A stretch of 64,000 nucleotides of DNA from Castellaniella hirudinis (GCF_042651965.1 NZ_JBHSDY010000001.1:248001-312000), one strand, 5' to 3'. Shown: positions 52,929 to 63,147, numbered from the stretch's first letter. Numbers and translations: made by a program. The notes: generated from the sequence alone by a model not told the origin.

Positions 52929-54242
52929 TCACGATCTGGTCAAGGACGATACTTTACACGCTCCATCGTTCAACCAGGCGAATGCAAGCATCAGGATCAA
53001 ATACCCCCATTCCGACATCTCCGAAGAAAAGGTATGCAGCATCAAGCTGAACAGATAGGCCAGGGCCGCCCCAGCCGATGCCACCACAAAATACGTATCC
53101 TCGGATCCGGCCATGCCATTGCGCAGCACTCGCCCGATCGGCACAAGCGCCGCAACAATAAATCCCAACATGCCCGCCAGCCCCAGCACGCCGAAATCCG
53201 CCAAAGTGCCCAAATAAGCATTATGCACCGGCATGGCGACACCATAGCCGGAGTCCATGATGGTGGCGCCAAACCCACAACCCAAAGGCAGGCAATCGAC
53301 TGCGCGCCTGGCCCCGTTGCGCAGCAACCGGATGCGCTCGGGATCACCATTGCCCAGACGCGTCGTGGCGACAGGATCGACGGCGGTTTCCACCAAGGCC
53401 TCGGCCTTGCCCATGAAAACGCCGCCCGCCCCAGCCGCTGTCGGCGGGGGCAGCGCACTGGGACCATGCCCCAGATAGCCCACGCCCGCACTGAACACCA
53501 ACAGACCAAACAAAGCCGGCACACAGGCAGCCAAGGCTGGTCTCGCACGTGATAAGGCGGCCCAATCCCGACGCCAGGCCAACAACGCGCCGAATGCCAG
53601 GACCGTCATGCCCAGTACCAATATGCCTGTGCGCGTGCCATCGATCACGACCAGAAAGACACACGCCGCAATCGCCAGGCCGTTGGCCAGCCAATCCCGG
53701 GGCCGGATCAGCATGTCCGCCAGGAACAGCGGCATGAAAAAAGCCCCGACCTTCCAGATCACGCCCGGCCAGGCCAGAAAGCTGCCTTCGCGGCCCGCCG
53801 AACCCAGGTCGATGTAATAGCCGTACGGCGCCGCCTTGGAGGCGAAAAACACCCCCACCACAACGGCCAAGACCCAACGCAGAATGAATACTCTATTGCG
53901 CCAGCTAAGGCCCACCGTCAAACACCAGGCGATGCAGCAGCACGCCCCGATGACAGCAATCTTGATGCCATGGTGCAGCGAGATCATGCTGTGATTGTCC
54001 ACGGCCGACAACACCATGCCCAGAACCAGTACAACGAACGATCCCCACACCCAGGCGGGCGGCATGGCTCGTCTCCAACCCAGATCAGAAACGGACCATG
54101 AGGCGCCAATCACCGACGACGCCCACACCCCCCATAACCCCCAATACCCCAGGGGAGTCACAACATCCCGCAAGCTCCCCAGCGCGGATAAAAGCAGACC
54201 CAACGCGAGCAGCAATGATAAGAAAAATCCACGATGAACCAT
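52929..54242 (-). CDS. O-antigen polymerase/ligase-like membrane protein (Wzy/WaaL), copy 1
   Basis: A 437-residue protein with 10-12 helices and a long periplasmic loop near residues 240-340. The Wzy_C-type segment VVIDGTRTGILVLGMTVLA (conserved Arg in the G-R-T/S-G motif) and PVHNAYLGTLADFGVLGL are visible. It is clearly paralogous to the protein at 58771-60048: SLRDVVTPLGYWGLWGVWA versus SLRDFVTAQGYWGAWGVWA, and SEMSEWGYLILMLAFAW versus TEMSEWGYLILMLAFAW. Polymerase and ligase cannot be told apart from sequence. Confidence 0.82.
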   Translation of the reverse strand: MVHRGFFLSLLLALGLLLSALGSLRDVVTPLGYWGLWGVWASSVIGASWSVSDLGWRRAMPPAWVWGSFVVLVLGMVLSAVDNHSMISLHHGIKIAVIGACCCIAWCLTVGLSWRNRVFILRWVLAVVVGVFFASKAAPYGYYIDLGSAGREGSFLAWPGVIWKVGAFFMPLFLADMLIRPRDWLANGLAIAACVFLVVIDGTRTGILVLGMTVLAFGALLAWRRDWAALSRARPALAACVPALFGLLVFSAGVGYLGHGPSALPPPTAAGAGGVFMGKAEALVETAVDPVATTRLGNGDPERIRLLRNGARRAVDCLPLGCGFGATIMDSGYGVAMPVHNAYLGTLADFGVLGLAGMLGFIVAALVPIGRVLRNGMAGSEDTYFVVASAGAALAYLFSLMLHTFSSEMSEWGYLILMLAFAWLNDGACKVSSLTRS

Positions 54243-54454
54243 TTACAACACAAGGCCTCTGAGTGACTCACCCACATCCTAGTGAATCCCCGGCCGGATA
54301 ATGTAATAGGTTCTTTTATTTATAATCAGATTATCCCGAGATGTTTTCCATGGTTTTTTGATGCAAAGAAAACCATTTTGAACCAATCGTCTTTTCCCGC
54401 ACAGGTGATGCCGGTTGATTTCAACCCGCACTCAGCCGGCGCGCGGCGGTTCAA

Positions 54455-55576
54455 TCACCGCAGCAGCCAGGCCGCTAACTTCTGGTTGATCTTTCGCACA
54501 TCAAAACACGCCTCGGCCATGCGGCGGCTGGCCCGGCCCATGGACGCGACCCGTCCGGCGTCCTTCAGGAATTGCCGCATGGCGGCGGCCAATGCGTCCG
54601 CGTCGCGCGCCGGCACCCGATACCCATTGACACCATCCCGCACCGTCTCGCGGCAGCCCGGCACGTCGGTGGTGATCACCGGCCGCCCCATCGCCATGGC
54701 CTCCTGGGTGCTCAGCGGCACGCCCTCGCGGTACGAAGGCAGGACGAACACGCTGGCGCGCATCAGCCAGGGCCGCACCGGCACATAGCCGGGCCATTCC
54801 AGCAGGCCCTCATCCGCCCAGGCCTGGACTTGCGCCCGGCTCAAAGCTCCGGGGTTGGAATCGAGACCGCCCAGCAGCACGAAGCGCGTCTGGGGATAGG
54901 CTGCTTTCACCTGGCGCGCGGCGGCGACATATTCCACGATGCCCTTCTCGCGCAGCAAACGCCCCACCAGCAGAAAACACATCGGCTCGGTCACCGGCGG
55001 CGCCTCGGTCCAGACCTGCAGATCAACCCCGATGCCGCCCAGCAGCACGGATTTGTCACGCGCCGCCAGACCCTGCTCGACGAATTCCCGTTGATCGTCC
55101 GGGTTCAGGAAGACCACCCGATGGGCGCGCCCCAGCGCGACGCGGTACAAGGCCCCGACCCCGCTGCGCAAGAGGCGGCGGCGCCAGCCCGGCCGTTCGC
55201 CCGAGGGCGTGAACAGATAACCAGCACCCTCGACCATCGCGACACGCTTGGGAACACCGGCCAGCCAGGCCGCCAGCGTGCCGTAGATCATCGGCTTGGT
55301 GGAAAACGCGAACACGACGTCGGGCGCCAGGCGTCGCAGGATGCGGACCAGACCCACGACGTCCACCAGATCACGCAACGGATTCATGCCGGTGCGCCGC
55401 AGACTGTAATCCACAGGCTCCGCACCCAGCGCGGCCAGTTCCGCGCGCGTCGCCGCATCGTAGTCCGGCGCCAGGCAGCGCACCCGCACGCCGGACGCCG
55501 CCAGGTCGCGGATCAGCGGCCCCCGGAATTTCAGCAGGTCCACCGCATGGTGGGACACGATCACCAGGCGCGTCAT
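54455..55576 (-). CDS. Glycosyltransferase family 4
   Basis: A 373-residue GT-B enzyme. The N-terminal domain has LVIVSHHAVDLLKFRGPLI; the C-terminal domain has FLLVGRLLREKGIVEYVAAA and the GT4 nucleotide-sugar site VFVLPSYREGVPLSTQEAMAMG with E-x7-E spacing. The LLKFRGPL and RTGMNPLRD blocks resemble transferases adding GalNAc/FucNAc-type sugars (WbpL/WbnE-like context), which is speculative. ATGA overlap with the following GT2 gene. Confidence 0.88.
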   Translation of the reverse strand: MTRLVIVSHHAVDLLKFRGPLIRDLAASGVRVRCLAPDYDAATRAELAALGAEPVDYSLRRTGMNPLRDLVDVVGLVRILRRLAPDVVFAFSTKPMIYGTLAAWLAGVPKRVAMVEGAGYLFTPSGERPGWRRRLLRSGVGALYRVALGRAHRVVFLNPDDQREFVEQGLAARDKSVLLGGIGVDLQVWTEAPPVTEPMCFLLVGRLLREKGIVEYVAAARQVKAAYPQTRFVLLGGLDSNPGALSRAQVQAWADEGLLEWPGYVPVRPWLMRASVFVLPSYREGVPLSTQEAMAMGRPVITTDVPGCRETVRDGVNGYRVPARDADALAAAMRQFLKDAGRVASMGRASRRMAEACFDVRKINQKLAAWLLR

Positions 55577-56397
55577 GACGGCGCGCGCCTGCGATCGGCC
55601 GCCGCCTTGATCGCGCAATACACCAGGCACTGCACGCTGCGGATGCCCGCCTTCAGCCTGTCCAGCCGGCGCGGCTCCCGGCCGATCTGCGCCGCGTAGA
55701 ACAAGAGAAATCCGCCGGGGTTGCGCCGCAGGTGCGCGTGAAAGTTCCGGGTATAGCCATCGTCCAGGTATTCACACACATAAATCGCCCGGTCCAGATA
55801 AAACCAGACCGGTCCCCGGTCACCGATCTGGTTCCAGATATAGAGTTCGGGCACGAACCTTTCCCCTGGAATGACCGGGAAAGGCAGATCCGCCATGACG
55901 TCCCGGCGGAATGCGTAGGCCAGATCGCCCCGCACCATCCGCCCTACCTGGCTGGGCGCCCCCACGAAAGGGGACGGCACGTCTTCGCAGGGCAGACCCA
56001 TCAATCGCCCCTGCGGATCCGCCCGGCGAAAACACACGCCAGGCACGAGACGAGGCGCTTGCGAGGCCTGCGCCACCGCATCCATCATGCATTCGACCGC
56101 ATCGGGCGTCAGATAATCGTCGCTGTCGACGATGAAGATCCAATCCCCCCGCGCCGCCCGCACCCCGGTGTTCAGGGCCACATGCTTGCCGCCGTTGGCC
56201 TGGCTCAGGCTGCGCACCGCAAACGCGGATGTCTGCGCCCGGCACGACTGCAGCCACGCCGCCGTGTCATCCGTGCTGCCGTCGTCGATCACCAGCCACT
56301 CGAAATCCCGCCGGGTCTGTGCGCACAGGCTTTCATATAAAGCCGGCAGGGTCTGCACGCGGTTATAGGTGGGTGTCAATATCGTCAGCATGCTCAT
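55573..56397 (-). CDS. Glycosyltransferase family 2
   Basis: A 274-residue GT-A enzyme: LTILTPTYNRVQTLPALYESL, the first Asp pair WLVIDDGSTDDT, GGKHVALNTGVRAARGDWIFIVDSDDYL with the metal-binding DSDD. It overlaps the neighbouring GT4 genes at both ends by four bases, so the three transferases are translationally coupled. Donor and acceptor sugars are unknown. Confidence 0.9.
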   Translation of the reverse strand: MSMLTILTPTYNRVQTLPALYESLCAQTRRDFEWLVIDDGSTDDTAAWLQSCRAQTSAFAVRSLSQANGGKHVALNTGVRAARGDWIFIVDSDDYLTPDAVECMMDAVAQASQAPRLVPGVCFRRADPQGRLMGLPCEDVPSPFVGAPSQVGRMVRGDLAYAFRRDVMADLPFPVIPGERFVPELYIWNQIGDRGPVWFYLDRAIYVCEYLDDGYTRNFHAHLRRNPGGFLLFYAAQIGREPRRLDRLKAGIRSVQCLVYCAIKAAADRRRAPS

Positions 56398-57479
56398 TGC
56401 CCTTCGTACAGCCGCAGCCACCCATCCACGCTGCGCTCGATGTCCAGGTCTTCCGCCCTGCGGCGTGCGGTGGTCACCATGGCCGAACGCCGTCCAGCCT
56501 CCATCGCAAACGCCTCATCCAGTGCATGACCCAGTGCAACCTCATCATCCACAGGCACCAGGAACCCCGTCCCTGCCATCACCTCAGCCACCCCGCCCGC
56601 ATCCGTGGCCACGACCGGCGTCCCGGACGCCATCGCCTCGGCCACCACCAAGCCAAATCCCTCGAAATGCGAGGCCAGCACAAAAACGTCCGCCGCTCGC
56701 ATCAGATCGGGCACGTCCGAGCGCGAACCCAACAGGACGACACGATCCTCCAGACCCAACTCCGCACACTGCTGTTGCAAGGTCGCGCGCAAAGGGCCAT
56801 CGCCGGCAATCCATAAATCGACATCCGGCAGCCGCTGCGCAAAACCCGCAAACACGCGCAGCAAACCCGCATGGTTCTTCTGCTCCGCCAGACGGCCCAC
56901 CGACAGCAGCAACCGTCTAGTCCGGTCCGGAAACAAGCGATTGCGGGCATCGGCCCGCCGCTCGGGGTCGTCGCTGAACAGGCCGACATCGATCCCGTTA
57001 TGCACCGCCAACATCCGCCCCCTGGGCACCGCGCCATTGCGCTCAAAGGCTTCGACCGCCTCCTGGCTGACATTGGTCGATACATCCGCCAGACGGTCCG
57101 TCACGCGATAGGCCAGGCTGACCCAGCGCCCCCCTTCGTTGGTATTGTGCGCCGTGCATACCAGACGCCGCATCGGGCTGATCATACGCACCAGGCGCGT
57201 CAGCAAGTTCGCATGCACCATATGGCTATGCACCACATCCGGCCGCCACTGGCGGATCACACGTCCAAGATGCAGGCAGCCGCGCACCAAACCCGGCAGC
57301 GACTTCGTAAACCCCAGGGGGAACAAAGCCACCGCCGCAGCCGGCCGGACCTCGACATCCCCCACCAGGTAGGCAATCGCGACGTCATGCCCGCGCCCCG
57401 CCAGCCGGTCGGCCAGATCGACCACCTGCCGTTCCGCGCCCCCCAAGGCCAAACCTGTCGTCACCAGCAAAATTCTCAT
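56394..57479 (-). CDS. Glycosyltransferase family 4
   Basis: A 361-residue GT-B enzyme. N-terminal LLVTTGLALGGAERQVVDLADRL; PDVVHSHMVHANLL; C-terminal LLSVGRLAEQKNHAGLLRVFA and VFVLASHFEGFGLVVAEAMASG with the E-x7-E motif. The start at 57479 overlaps the Wzx stop (ATGA). The frame is open further upstream in the wzx region, but that is not coding in this frame. Confidence 0.9.
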   Translation of the reverse strand: MRILLVTTGLALGGAERQVVDLADRLAGRGHDVAIAYLVGDVEVRPAAAVALFPLGFTKSLPGLVRGCLHLGRVIRQWRPDVVHSHMVHANLLTRLVRMISPMRRLVCTAHNTNEGGRWVSLAYRVTDRLADVSTNVSQEAVEAFERNGAVPRGRMLAVHNGIDVGLFSDDPERRADARNRLFPDRTRRLLLSVGRLAEQKNHAGLLRVFAGFAQRLPDVDLWIAGDGPLRATLQQQCAELGLEDRVVLLGSRSDVPDLMRAADVFVLASHFEGFGLVVAEAMASGTPVVATDAGGVAEVMAGTGFLVPVDDEVALGHALDEAFAMEAGRRSAMVTTARRRAEDLDIERSVDGWLRLYEGQ

Positions 57480-58771
57480 CTGACTCCTTCCGTACCCGCC
57501 ACATCCACGGCCTGCGCCATCTGCTTGCCCACACGCACCGCCATGCACAACATGATCACCCACAAGATTGCTTCGACCCCCACCAGTCCGGCCGCCATGC
57601 CCACGCCACCATACCGCAGGGACAGGCCGGAGCCCAAGACCACGCCCAGGATCGAAAACCCGGAAATGACATAACTGGCGGATTTCGCGTGCCCCGCCGG
57701 GATCAGCAGCACCATGGCGATGCTCTGGTTCAAGATCCGCAAGGGCGCCACGCCCAGAAGCACGGCATAAATCAGATGCGCGCCTGGAAAGCCGGCGCCC
57801 AACATGACATCCAGCACCCAGGGTCCCACCCATGCCGCCACCGCCGTGCCGGCCAGCACCGTGACACTCACACCCAACAGCACCATCATCGGCACACGTG
57901 CCGAAACCAACCCCGTTCCGCCACCGGCCAGATGCCTGGAGAAAACGGGAAACACCGCCGACAAAAACGGCATGGCCAGGCTGGTCATGCCTTTGATCAG
58001 CTTTTCCGAAGGCGCAAACTCTCCCACGGCCTGCTTGCCTGAAGTCAGGCCCAGAAACACCGGGATCGCCGACATCACCAAGGTGCTGGAACTGCGATAG
58101 ACAAAAAAATGGAAGCCTTCGCGAATCTGGCGGCATGCGCCGGCAAAATCCCAACCCAAACGACCAAGCCCGCGAAGGCACCAGCCATTGGTCAAGACCG
58201 TGTTCAGCAAGGGCGGAATCGCCAGGACCGGCAAGGCCAGGAAAAAATCATCGGCTGTGCGCACCACCAGCGCCAACACCCCCAGGCCGCACAGCCGCAA
58301 GCCCACATCCAGCAACGCGGGTCCGGCCATCTTTTCCCTGCCCTGGAAATACCACATCGGACTGAATCCGAAAGCCAGGAAATAAGTCAGGACGAACAGC
58401 AGCAATGCAGGCTGGCCCAGATAGGCATCCATCAGACCCAGCACCCAGAGCAGGCAAAGCAAGCCGACCAAGGGTGCCGCCAGCAACCCCTTTGCCAACG
58501 ACACCTGAGAAAACAAACGGGTCAGATCCTGTCGCTGATCGCGTACCAAGGCCGCCTGATGCGCCGCATTCAGATTGAACCCATATTCGACCAGCAGCGA
58601 AGCCGTCAATGCCAGGGCCTGGCAAAACAGGATCTGGCCGTACTGCGCGGCCCCCAGCGCACGGGCCAGGATCGGAATCTCAAATACCGGGACCAAGAAA
58701 GAAATCAGTTGTACGACGTACAAAGCCCCGGCATTGCGCGCGACCCGATTGCGGACCGAATCTGCCGGCAT
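57476..58771 (-). CDS. wzx: Oligosaccharide flippase (Wzx-like, MATE/MOP superfamily)
   Basis: A 431-residue protein with about 12 helices. The N-terminal pattern NAGALYVVQLISFLVPVFEIPILARALGA is typical of polysaccharide flippases, as is FALGFSPMWYFQGREKM-like LAFGFSPMWYFQGREKM. It should flip undecaprenyl-linked repeat units to the periplasm. The ATG at 58771 shares its A with the stop of the upstream Wzy-like gene (TGATG). Confidence 0.88.
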   Translation of the reverse strand: MPADSVRNRVARNAGALYVVQLISFLVPVFEIPILARALGAAQYGQILFCQALALTASLLVEYGFNLNAAHQAALVRDQRQDLTRLFSQVSLAKGLLAAPLVGLLCLLWVLGLMDAYLGQPALLLFVLTYFLAFGFSPMWYFQGREKMAGPALLDVGLRLCGLGVLALVVRTADDFFLALPVLAIPPLLNTVLTNGWCLRGLGRLGWDFAGACRQIREGFHFFVYRSSSTLVMSAIPVFLGLTSGKQAVGEFAPSEKLIKGMTSLAMPFLSAVFPVFSRHLAGGGTGLVSARVPMMVLLGVSVTVLAGTAVAAWVGPWVLDVMLGAGFPGAHLIYAVLLGVAPLRILNQSIAMVLLIPAGHAKSASYVISGFSILGVVLGSGLSLRYGGVGMAAGLVGVEAILWVIMLCMAVRVGKQMAQAVDVAGTEGVR

Positions 58772-60048
58772 CAAGTGCCCTTGGCCGGCGCCCACGCAAA
58801 CGCGAGCATCAGGATCAAGTAGCCCCATTCCGACATCTCGGTCGTGAAGGTATTGAGCATCAAGGCCATGCCATAGGCCAGTGCGGAACCTGAAGCCGCT
58901 ACGACAAACAGCCCCTGCTCCGATCGGTCTCCTTGCCGCAGTACCCGCAAGATCGGCAGCACTGCCGCCATCAGAAAGCCCAGCATGCCGGTCAGACCCA
59001 AAATACCAAAATCCCCTAAGGCTGCCAGATAGGCATTATGGACGGGCATCAACCCCTTGGTGCCTTCGATTTCCGTCCCCGTCATTTTGAACCCACAGCC
59101 AAAGGGCTGGCAGGGGCCAACCTGGTCCAGACTGGCCCGCAGCAACTTAACGCGAGCGGGGTCCCCCGCACCGATCCGGGTCTCGAAGGTTCGGTTCAGG
59201 GCACCTTCCAGGACCCGCTTCGACTCAACAGCAACAGTGTTGACTCTATCCTGAGCAGCGGACACCACACCACTACCGGCGCCATGCCCGCCCAGCCACA
59301 GATTCACACCGGTATTGAGCAACTGCAAAGCCAGCAACAAAACGGCCGCCGCCCCCATCCACCGGAGCTGCCAGCGTAACATGCCCCAACCGCCACGCCA
59401 CGCCAAGAAGACCAGAAAGCCCATTCCAATCGCCATCACCAGCAACAGCCCCGTCCGGCTGCCATCAATCAGCACAAGGAAGATACAAGCGGCAATCATC
59501 AGACTATTTCTGGCCCAAGCAGAGGGAGTTCTGACCGCATCCGCCAGAAATATCGGTAGGAAGAAAACTCCACCCCGCCACAGCACCCCATACTCGGCCA
59601 AGAAGCTGCCTTCTCGAGTCGCCCAAAACAGAATCTGACTCGTTGGACTCCAAACCTTGGTCATAGCGAGGCCAATAAACGCCACCACTATTGCCCAAAT
59701 CATCGCTACGATCAGGCGGCGCCAATCCAGCCAAGGAACCAGGCGCCACATCGCCACAAACATGAGGGCGATCACGCCAATCTTGACTGCCTGATAGGCG
59801 GAAACCCAATCCCGGTTGACGGCAGCAGAAAGCAGCATGCCAAAGCCCAACACAGCGTAAGAAGTCGTCACCCATACTGGCGGGTGCGGTAGGGTAGTGA
59901 AGTCCCCGGCCGTGCGCGTAGCAAACAGTGTCGCTACAGCCCACACCCCCCAAGCGCCCCAATATCCCTGTGCAGTCACAAAATCGCGCAGGCTACCAGA
60001 CACCATCAGGATCAGAGCCGCCATCAACAATAGCGTACGAAACCGCAT
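58771..60048 (-). CDS. O-antigen polymerase/ligase-like membrane protein (Wzy/WaaL), copy 2
   Basis: A 425-residue protein with 10-12 helices and a large periplasmic loop. The conserved LIDGSRTGLLLVMAIGMG and MPVHNAYLAALGDFGILGLTGMLG blocks mark the O-antigen ligase/polymerase superfamily. The start at 60048 (AAGG upstream) lines up with the start of the paralogue at 54242; an ATG at 60072 would overlap the previous gene by 17 bases. One of the two paralogues may be the polymerase and the other the ligase. Confidence 0.82.
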   Translation of the reverse strand: MRFRTLLLMAALILMVSGSLRDFVTAQGYWGAWGVWAVATLFATRTAGDFTTLPHPPVWVTTSYAVLGFGMLLSAAVNRDWVSAYQAVKIGVIALMFVAMWRLVPWLDWRRLIVAMIWAIVVAFIGLAMTKVWSPTSQILFWATREGSFLAEYGVLWRGGVFFLPIFLADAVRTPSAWARNSLMIAACIFLVLIDGSRTGLLLVMAIGMGFLVFLAWRGGWGMLRWQLRWMGAAAVLLLALQLLNTGVNLWLGGHGAGSGVVSAAQDRVNTVAVESKRVLEGALNRTFETRIGAGDPARVKLLRASLDQVGPCQPFGCGFKMTGTEIEGTKGLMPVHNAYLAALGDFGILGLTGMLGFLMAAVLPILRVLRQGDRSEQGLFVVAASGSALAYGMALMLNTFTTEMSEWGYLILMLAFAWAPAKGT

Positions 60049-60055
60049 CCCTACC

Positions 60056-61876
60056 TTATTTTCTGGGCTCATACTCCGGCACCCACTGCTTCAGCCCCGC
60101 CCGCACATCAGCATCTCCCTGCTGTTCTCTGGCCAGCCAAGCCAACACGCCTTCGTAAAACGCCTCTGGTACCGCACGTGAGCGCGCAATACGCAGTTTC
60201 TCGTGTGGAGTCGGCAGCGTCTCCTCCGCGTCGGCCAGCAGTTCCTCGTACAGCTTTTCGCCGGGGCGCAGGCCAGTGAATTCGATGTGGATTTCGTCTT
60301 CGGTAAAACCCGACAGGCGGATCATGTTGCGCGCCAGATCGACGATCTTGACGGGCGCGCCCATGTCCAGGACGAAGATCTCGCCGCCTTGCCCCATCGC
60401 AGCCGCCTGCAGGACAAGCTGTGCGGCCTCGGGGATGGACATGAAATAGCGGTTGATCTCCGGGTGCGTCACGGTCACCGGCCCGCCATGCGCAATCTGG
60501 GCCTGGAATTTCGGGATCACACTGCCCGTGCTGCCCAGCACATTGCCGAAACGCACGATATGAAAGCGCGTCGTGCCGGGGCCATTCTGCAGGACCTCGC
60601 ACACCATTTCGGCGACGCGCTTGGTCGCCCCCATCACATTGGTGGGGTTGACGGCCTTGTCGGTGGAGATCAGGACGAATCGTTCCGAGCCCGCATCCCG
60701 CGCGGCACGTGCCACGGTCAGCGTACCGGCCACATTGTTGCGCACGGCCTGCCAGGCGTTGCCGACTTCCATCAGCGGCACGTGCTTGTAAGCCGCCGCG
60801 TGGAACACGACCTGAGGGCGATGCTCCGCAAAGACCTGGGCCATGCGGGATTCGTCCTTGACGTCGCCCGCCAGACGCACAACAGGCACTTCCGGCCGAT
60901 GCTCACCAAACCACTGCTCGATCATGTACAAGGCGAACTCGCTGGATTCCAGCAGCACGATACAGGCCGGCTCGAAGCGGGCCAATTGACGGCACAATTC
61001 GCTGCCGATCGATCCGCCGGCACCCGTCACCAGGATGCGCTTGCCGGTCAGCATGGCGCGCACATTGTCGTTGTCGATCCGCACCGATTCGCGGCCCAGC
61101 AGATCCTCGATCTTGACCGGCCGCATCATATTGATGGCCACACGGCCGCTCATCAATTCCGCCAGACCGGGGATCGTGAACAGGGCCGCGCCGGCCTGCG
61201 TCGCCAGCCGCGTCACGGTCTGCAGCGCCTCGGCCGAGGCCGAGGGCATCGCCAGGATCACGTGCCGCGCCGCATGGCGCTGCAAAACAGCAGGCAGATC
61301 GGTGGTCGCGCCTTCCACCCGGCAACCGCTCAACTCCAGGCCGCGCTTGTGCCGATCATCGTCCACCAGCGCCACGACCTTCCAATCCGGGCTGCGCGCC
61401 AGTTCGCGCAACAGCATGGCGCCTGCCGTGCCCGCCCCGACGATCACCACAGGCTTGCGTTCGGCATCGGACACGGGCGCCAAGCGGGACTCCTTCCACA
61501 AGCGCCAGGCAACACGCCCACCACCCATGCACATGATCAGCAACAGGGGATAAAGCAGCACAATCGAGCGCGGGATTAGGAGCCATGCCTTGCCGAACAC
61601 AGCCAGCGCCAGTACGGCGATCACAGATACCCCTACTGCCCGGATCAATCGACTCAGATCCGGTAGGCTGGCAAAGCTCCACATCCCGCGGTACAGGCCC
61701 GCCCAGCGGCATGCCACCAACTGCACGACCATCAGGATTAGGGCGCCGTAGAAAATCTCTGCATAAAATGCACGCGGCCACTCCAGATTGAAGCGCAGCA
61801 TGAACGCCCCAGCCCAAGCCACCAGTACCGCGACCAAGTCAAAAGCAAACACCAGGAAAACTCGAACGTTGATCAT
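60056..61876 (-). CDS. UDP-GlcNAc 4,6-dehydratase (PglF/WbpM/CapD type)
   Basis: A 606-residue protein. Four N-terminal membrane helices and a first Rossmann-like domain (VVIVGAGTAGAMLLRELARS) precede a second NAD-binding dehydratase domain (ILVTGAGGSIGSELCRQLA). The modified catalytic motif STDKAVNPTNVMGATKR has Met/Lys in place of the usual Tyr-Lys pair, as in WbpM/PglF. It makes the 4-keto-6-deoxy sugar nucleotide from UDP-GlcNAc. With the adjacent aminotransferase and acetyltransferase it would yield UDP-diNAc-bacillosamine or a close relative. Confidence 0.93.
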   Translation of the reverse strand: MINVRVFLVFAFDLVAVLVAWAGAFMLRFNLEWPRAFYAEIFYGALILMVVQLVACRWAGLYRGMWSFASLPDLSRLIRAVGVSVIAVLALAVFGKAWLLIPRSIVLLYPLLLIMCMGGGRVAWRLWKESRLAPVSDAERKPVVIVGAGTAGAMLLRELARSPDWKVVALVDDDRHKRGLELSGCRVEGATTDLPAVLQRHAARHVILAMPSASAEALQTVTRLATQAGAALFTIPGLAELMSGRVAINMMRPVKIEDLLGRESVRIDNDNVRAMLTGKRILVTGAGGSIGSELCRQLARFEPACIVLLESSEFALYMIEQWFGEHRPEVPVVRLAGDVKDESRMAQVFAEHRPQVVFHAAAYKHVPLMEVGNAWQAVRNNVAGTLTVARAARDAGSERFVLISTDKAVNPTNVMGATKRVAEMVCEVLQNGPGTTRFHIVRFGNVLGSTGSVIPKFQAQIAHGGPVTVTHPEINRYFMSIPEAAQLVLQAAAMGQGGEIFVLDMGAPVKIVDLARNMIRLSGFTEDEIHIEFTGLRPGEKLYEELLADAEETLPTPHEKLRIARSRAVPEAFYEGVLAWLAREQQGDADVRAGLKQWVPEYEPRK

Positions 61877-61886
61877 GCGACAGCCC

Positions 61887-63062
61887 TCACGCCGCCGCCT
61901 GCGCCATCACAGCGCTTAGAGCCTCGCACGTCTGATCGATATGTTCATCCTGCAGGGTTGGATGCACCAGGAACATCAGACTGGTGTCACCCAGCGCACG
62001 AGCCACAGGCAGGCGCGCTGCTGGTCGGAAATCCGTCTCATCGAATGCCCTTTCCAGGTAGATCTCGGAACAAGACCCCGAGTACACCGGCACCCCCTGG
62101 TCCGCGATGGCCTGCATGATGCGTTCCCGCGTCCAACCCGGCGCCAGCGCATCCAGGTCCAGGAACACATAGCACTTATAGGCCGCATGATCGATGGAAT
62201 CCGGCACGTCAGGCACCCGCAGGCCAGGCAGCGCCCGGGCGTGCGCCCAGATCCGTCGGGCGTGCCGCAGGCGCGCAGCCTGCCAATCCGCCATGCGCCG
62301 CAACTGGATGCGCCCGATAGCGGCCTGGACCTCGATCATGCGCCAGTTGGTGCCGAACGATTCATGCAGCCAGCGATAGCCCGGCGGGTGCTGACGCTCG
62401 TAGACCGCATCCCAGGACTTGCCATGATCCTTGTACGCCCACATGCGTTGCCACAAATCGGTATCGTCGGTCGTGATCATGCCACCCTCGCCGCCCGTGG
62501 TCATGATCTTGTCCTGGCAGAACGACCAGGCCCCCACATGGCCGATGGAGCCCACCGGCCGCCCCTTGTAACGCGCACCATGCGCCTGGGCGCAATCCTC
62601 GATCACGAACAGGTCGTGTTCACGCGCCAGTTCCATGATGGGATCCATATCGCAAGGCCAGCCCGCCAGGTGCACACAGATCACCGCCCGGGTACGCGGG
62701 GTCAGCACGGCGCGAATCGTGTCGGCCGTGACGTTCTGGGAATCCGGGTCAACGTCGGCGAACACGGGGATGGCCCCCGCATTGACGATACAGGACGCCG
62801 AGGCCAGGAATGTGCGGGACGTGACGATGACCTCGTCCCCTGCGCCGATACCCAGCCCCCGCAGCGCCAGATCCAGCGCCACCGTGCCGTTTGCCAGCGC
62901 AATCGCATGGCGCGTCCCCGTCCAGGCGGCGAATTCTCGTTCGAATTCACGGCATTCCTGGCCGGTCCAGTAGTTCACCCGGTTGGACAGGATCACGTCA
63001 CGCGCAGCGTCGGCTTCTTCAGGGGTGAACGAAGGCCAGGGGGGAAAGGGAGTATTCAGCAC
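61887..63062 (-). CDS. DegT/DnrJ/EryC1 aminotransferase (PglE-like)
   Basis: A 391-residue PLP enzyme when started at the GTG of VLNTPFPPWPSFTPEEAD, the usual N-terminus of this family. The PLP Lys is K185 in SFCQDKIMTTGG. Other blocks are NRVNYWTGQECREFE, ALANGTVALDLALRGLGI and IEDCAQAHGA. No ATG is available: the alternative is a TTG at 63182 that overlaps the acetyltransferase gene. It would transfer an amino group to C4 of the 4-keto sugar made by the upstream dehydratase type. Confidence 0.9.
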   Translation of the reverse strand: MLNTPFPPWPSFTPEEADAARDVILSNRVNYWTGQECREFEREFAAWTGTRHAIALANGTVALDLALRGLGIGAGDEVIVTSRTFLASASCIVNAGAIPVFADVDPDSQNVTADTIRAVLTPRTRAVICVHLAGWPCDMDPIMELAREHDLFVIEDCAQAHGARYKGRPVGSIGHVGAWSFCQDKIMTTGGEGGMITTDDTDLWQRMWAYKDHGKSWDAVYERQHPPGYRWLHESFGTNWRMIEVQAAIGRIQLRRMADWQAARLRHARRIWAHARALPGLRVPDVPDSIDHAAYKCYVFLDLDALAPGWTRERIMQAIADQGVPVYSGSCSEIYLERAFDETDFRPAARLPVARALGDTSLMFLVHPTLQDEHIDQTCEALSAVMAQAAA

Positions 63063-63147
63063 GTTGGTGTCCAGCAAGTCGGAAGCAAGGTATTGTAAGT
63101 CGTCATCTACGCAACAATAGTCTAGATAAGCCTTATACTTAAACGTA

